From: Prionace glauca
Taxonomy: Eukaryota; Chordata; Chondrichthyes; Carcharhiniformes; Carcharhinidae
Assembly (NCBI GenBank): GCA_037974335.1
Contig: CM075760.1
Location: forward strand, 5,887,432 to 5,951,431
Direction of reading: 5' to 3'
DNA length: 64,000 nt
A model generated the notes under the pieces. It was not told where the DNA came from. It was given only the letters and a program-made list of their open reading frames with translations, and searched no databases. Position numbers and translations under genes: made by a program. How positions within the stretch are numbered: the stretch's first letter is position 1; the number at the start of each line of letters is the position of its first letter. Of this stretch, positions 60,620 to 64,000 are shown piece after piece.

Positions 60620-60931
60620 GTCCTCAAGTTTTCCATCCAACCGTTATCCTCACCGTGAGTTCGAGTGAAGAAATCTCAAGCAGCAAATTTGCAACCATCG
60701 TCTGTTCAATCATCGATTTCCAGCCAGGGTCAATGGAAGTGAGTTGGCTGAAGAATGGGGAACCCACGCATTCAGGAATTGTCACCTCTCCCCGCTATCG
60801 ATTGAACGGGAACTTCTCGGCCAGCAGTCGGCTGACAGTCTCCGTTGGGGAACGGTTCAGCAAAGCGGTCTATACCTGCCAGGTCACTCACCGAGGAGAC
60901 ACTCAGAGTCTGAACATCAGCGTATCTCGGG
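60620..60931 (+). CDS. IgM CH2 exon
   Basis: Second constant domain, 104 codons, phase 1 on both sides, bounded by tttctgaag and ggtaag. It reads [18 protein letters not shown], then the Cys in [10 protein letters not shown], Trp in VSWLKNG, and Cys in YTCQVTH. Two N-glycosylation sites are visible (NFS and NIS). It is separated from CH1 by a 209-base intron. Confidence 0.95.
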
Positions 60932-61039
60932 GTAAGAGACTCAAATCGTGCATAAAATATACCATTCTGATGTTAATTGGAATTAGGGATCTATTAAAGT
61001 TAGTACAAAGCATCGAACAATTTCTAAGTTATTGTCATG

Positions 61040-61370
61040 TATTTTGCTGCATTTGGACAGCGCTACTCAGAATTTCATCACAACAGCAATTTTTGTTATT
61101 GCTTCCTGAGATGTGCATTTATATTCCATCCCTGACGGCACTTAAGTGTCAACCACTTTGCTGTGAATCTGGAGTCACATGCATGCCAGGCCAGATAAAG
61201 ACAGCAGGTTTACTTTTCTAAAGGACATTCGTGAACCAGGTGGGCTTTTACAACAAAGGCTTCATGGTGATCATTTGACTTTTAATCACTGATTTTTATT
61301 AAATTCCCATTTCACCATCTGCAGTGGTGAGATTCGAATCTATTTCCCCAGAGTGTCGCCCTAGGTTACA
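61040..61370 (+). repeat. Interspersed repeat in CH2-CH3 intron
   Basis: Same family as 36225-36500 ('ggccagataaagacagcagg', 'cattcgtgaaccaggtgggc', 'tttcaccatctgcagtggtg'). Confidence 0.65.
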
Positions 61371-61827
61371 ACCCCATAGACAACACACCATGCCACTGTC
61401 TCCTTTTCAAATAATGTTCCCTTCTGTCTTGAAGTGAGTGAGGTGGCCTTGACGTGACCTTTTTTTTTCTTGAGACAGCCGGTAAGACTTGGAGAGACAT
61501 TGGGTATCGGAGTGTTTCACAGGTCACAGCACAGGGGTAAAATATTGCAAAATGCATCTTAACCTTATAAAGCAACGGCCAGTACTTTGTTCCTGAGTTC
61601 AGGGTGGTATTAGTTGTAATGCTGATTCATGAGAATGATACAGCAGCTACAATACTTTAATAAAGGGAATAATTTCATAGAACAAGCTGGTTTGCCATCG
61701 CCTATAGAAATTGAAAGGCGATAGTTGGAGATTGATACCTCGAAGGCAACTTGGTCTCCTTCAGGCTGAAGACTACTGTCCTGCTTCTGAAGGGGAACTA
61801 GGGTTGATTTTAATTTTTCATTCACAG

Positions 61828-62136
61828 ACCCTCTCGAATGCCATGAATCTACAGTGAAGATACAGCCACCACCAATAGAACAGGTCTTACTGGAGGCGAC
61901 CGCGACCTTAACCTGCATCATTTCTCATGCTCCTTATGGAGTTAACGTGTCCTGGATCCGAGACAGGAAGTATTTGAAATCAGAGATTGCCGAAAAGCCC
62001 GGAGCGGATCCTGACAGCGTGATCAGCAAATTAAACATCTCCACACAAGCCTGGCTGAGTGCAGCTGTGTTTGAGTGCGTGGTGAACCATCAGGATCTGC
62101 CGACTCCTTTAAGAGCATCTATCCACAAGGAAACAG
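61828..62136 (+). CDS. IgM CH3 exon
   Basis: Third constant domain, 103 codons, phase 1 on both sides. It reads [19 protein letters not shown], then Cys in TLTCIISHA, Trp in VSWIRDRK, and Cys in FECVVNH. The Cys in LECHES is placed for an inter-heavy-chain bond. N-glycosylation sites are NVS and NIS. The acceptor is attcacag and the donor aggtgag. The start is set by frame continuity with CH2 and is good to within a base. Confidence 0.94.
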
Positions 62137-62159
62137 GTGAGCTGAGAGATTGAAGCAAT

Positions 62160-62897
62160 AAATGTGGGGTCAAAGTGTAGGTAGGGTTCTGAGGATTGTG
62201 GAGGAACTGAAAGATCTTGGGGTTCATATTCCCAGATCTCTAAAGGTTACCACTCAAGTGGATAGAGCCGTGAAGAAGACCTATTGTGTTTTACCGGTTA
62301 TTTATAGGGAGTTTGAGTTGAAGGCTGTGGGGTTATGCTGCAACTATATCGGATCACATTTGGAATATTGAGTGCAGTTCTGGTAACCTCACTATAAGAA
62401 GGATGTGGGAGCATTGGAGAGAGTGCAGTGGAGATTTACCAGGATGCTGCCTGGTTTGGAGGGTAGGTCTTATGAGGAAAGGTTGAGAGAGCTGGGGCTT
62501 TTCTCTTTAGAACAGAGGAGGATCAAAGGCGACTTAAAAGAGATGTATAAGATGATGAGGAGGATAGATAGAGTGGACGTGCAGAGAATATTTCCTCAGG
62601 TGGATGCAGCTGTTACTAGGGGACATAAATTTAAGGTTCATGGTGGGAGATATAGGAGGGATGTCCAAGGTACATTATTCACTCACAGAGTGGTGGGGTG
62701 TAGAATACACTGCCTGCTGCGATAGTGGAGTCGGACACTTTGAGAATTGTCAAGCCGTTATTGGATAGGCTCATGGAGCACACCAGAATGATAGGGAGTG
62801 GGATAGCTTGATCTTAGGATTGGACATAGTTCGGCACAGCATTGAGGGCCATAGGGCCTGTACTGTGCTGTACTATTCTATGTTTCAATGTTTCTAT
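62160..62897 (+). repeat. CR1 LINE 3' fragment in CH3-CH4 intron
   Basis: Same strand as the gene. It has an ORF2 C-terminus with LRELGLFSLEQRRIKGDLKE and FPQVDAAVTRGHKFKVHGG plus the tail 'tactattctatgtttcaatg'. It has a few frame breaks and starts only 24 bases after the CH3 exon. Confidence 0.88.
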
Positions 62898-63383
62898 GTA
62901 AATGCATCTCTGTGGCTATCTCCAGTGGAAGTGTACAAGTCAATATTTAATATTCAGTGCATTAATGGTCTCTCCTGAATGGAAATAAAAACTACAACGA
63001 AGCGACTATGGGCCGATCGATATTTTTATGGGGAGTTTGATGTGTTGATGAATGAAAAGTGAACTGAAGGCGATGTTACTGGGTTTATATCGAAGAAGAA
63101 GGGGGGAGTCTGATGTGGTGCATCAAAACTAGGAAACCAATAAGAAAAGTGGATCAGTTCGGCCGAATGGCCTGATTCTGTGCTGTAAAATTTCTGAAAC
63201 TTCCCAGTCAGCCCCCCTGAGTTATTTGAGAAAACAATTGTGTTCACCTCCCCTCCAAGCTGGAAGTCAAAAATGGAAACATTTAAAAGCAAAAACGAAG
63301 GACACTTTCCTGATATCTCACCAGCGGTTTCATTGCCTCCAGAATTTTCCAGTTTATTGACATTTATTGTACATTTTCTGCAG
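62898..63383. other. Right part of CH3-CH4 intron
   Basis: A SINE-tail-like scrap is present near 63140-63200 ('ggccgaatggcctgattctg'). Otherwise nothing is recognised up to the CH4 acceptor 'attttctgcag'. Confidence 0.5.
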
Positions 63384-63775
63384 ATCCAAATCCGCGGGAA
63401 CCGGTCGTCTCTGTCCTCCTGCCCTCGGCAGAAGACGTCTCCGCTCAGAGTTTCATCTCCCTCAGCTGCTTAGTGAGAGGTTTCTCCCCCCGAGAGATCT
63501 TCGTCAAGTGGACCGTCAACGACAAGCCGGTGAATCCCGGGAACTACAGGAACACCGAGGTGGTGGCGGAGAACGGCAATCGCTCCTTCTTCATGTACAG
63601 CCTGTTATCCATTGCAGCAGAGGAATGGTCCAGCGGCGCTTCTTACTCCTGTGTGGTGGGACATGAAGCCATCCCCTTGAAGATCATCAACAGAACAGTT
63701 GACAAATCCAGCGGTAAACCCAGTTTTGTGAACATTTCCCTTGCACTGATGGACACTGTTAATTCATGTCAATGA
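63384..63775 (+). CDS. IgM CH4 exon with secretory tail
   Basis: Fourth constant domain and tailpiece, ending in TGA at 63773. It reads [20 protein letters not shown], then Cys in [12 protein letters not shown], Trp in VKWTVND, and Cys in [11 protein letters not shown]. The tail is [20 protein letters not shown]: an N-glycan site and a next-to-last Cys, as in polymer-forming IgM tails. An internal donor (g|gtaaac, after 63713, phase 1) at the domain-tail border fits removal of the tail when membrane exons are used. N-glycan sites NRS and NRT lie in the domain. Confidence 0.96.
63714..63719 (+). promoter_or_regulatory. Internal 5' splice site for membrane IgM
   Basis: gtaaac directly after the phase 1 G of the last CH4 codon, at the position where other vertebrate mu genes switch between secreted and membrane forms. 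The membrane exons themselves are not in the window. Confidence 0.75.
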
Positions 63776-63802
63776 GAATCACCCGGTTACATTAAAAACT
63801 AC

Positions 63803-63817
63803 AATAAAAAGAATAAA
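63803..63817 (+). terminator. Two AATAAA polyadenylation signals (secreted form)
   Basis: AATAAA at 63803-63808 and again at 63812-63817, 28 to 42 bases after the stop codon. They would end the secreted mu messenger. Confidence 0.85.
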
Positions 63818-64000
63818 ATCATTTTCCTCTAACGATAAATGAAATACCCAATCGCTTCATTGATTGCTTTTCAGTTTTCCTTCCAGTAGATATTTTTTGG
63901 CTTGAGTCAGGTATTTTCAGGCCTCAGACCGAAGTCTTGTTGAACCAATGCTCCCAGCTCAGATCCATCCTGTCTTAGAGACAGAGTAGAGCACATTTAT

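Noticed and set aside
60111-63775. Constant region as IgW instead of IgM
   Set aside because: Four CH domains with the [10 protein letters not shown]...SCQ tail and the [15 protein letters not shown] start fit the mu chain of cartilaginous fish. IgW differs in domain number and sequence.
1-64000. Retroviruses, LTR elements or capsid-bearing elements
   Set aside because: I saw no paired long terminal repeats, integrase, protease or envelope-like frames. The reverse-transcriptase frames all have CR1-type LINE motifs.

Overview
The window looks like nuclear DNA from an elasmobranch (shark or ray). Three things point there: an immunoglobulin heavy-chain gene built as one self-contained V-D-J-C cluster, IgM constant domains of the kind cartilaginous fish carry, and dense CR1-type LINEs with tRNA-headed SINEs of the HE1 type. 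All genes were read by eye; family names rest on remembered motifs, not on searches.

Layout. 0-5 kb: decayed CR1 LINE pieces. 5.4-7.2 kb (minus): a GPR139-like receptor gene with one premature in-frame stop. 7.4-10.3 kb: nested repeats, a telomere-like stretch and three hairpins in a row. 10.4-13.2 kb: a tRNA island with intact tRNA-Leu(AAG) and tRNA-Phe(GAA) and decayed tRNA-Glu copies (another lies at 17.6 kb). 14.7-16.3 kb (plus): an intact two-exon GPR139-like receptor. 18-31 kb: old LINE and SINE remnants, an exact 8 x 84 bp minisatellite and a decayed tandem array. 31-34 kb: three abutting CR1 pieces. 34.3-37.7 kb: a dead VH copy with its old 5' flank. 43.2-46.6 kb: a young, 5'-truncated CR1 element. 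46.7-63.9 kb: the live IgM cluster.

The IgM cluster is germline, not pre-joined. It has a TATA-like promoter, leader exon, VH with a 23-spacer RSS, one D with 12-spacer RSSs on both sides, JH with a 23-spacer RSS, and then a 9.9 kb intron. CH1, CH2, CH3 and CH4 follow, with the secretory tail and polyadenylation signals. An internal donor in CH4 fits the splice to membrane exons, which would lie past the right edge. The spacers obey the 12/23 rule, so V-D-J joining can happen inside this one cluster.

Most worth a second look: (1) the JH-CH1 intron holds a long CTCA-type array followed by a G-rich, AGCT-bearing tandem repeat that resembles the make-up of mammalian switch regions; (2) the 34.3-37.7 kb block is an old duplicate of the 46.7-49.4 kb block, so a neighbouring Ig cluster has died; (3) the triple hairpin at 8.0-8.1 kb; (4) the paired receptor genes, one live and one nearly live, with a third flank copy at 19.9 kb.
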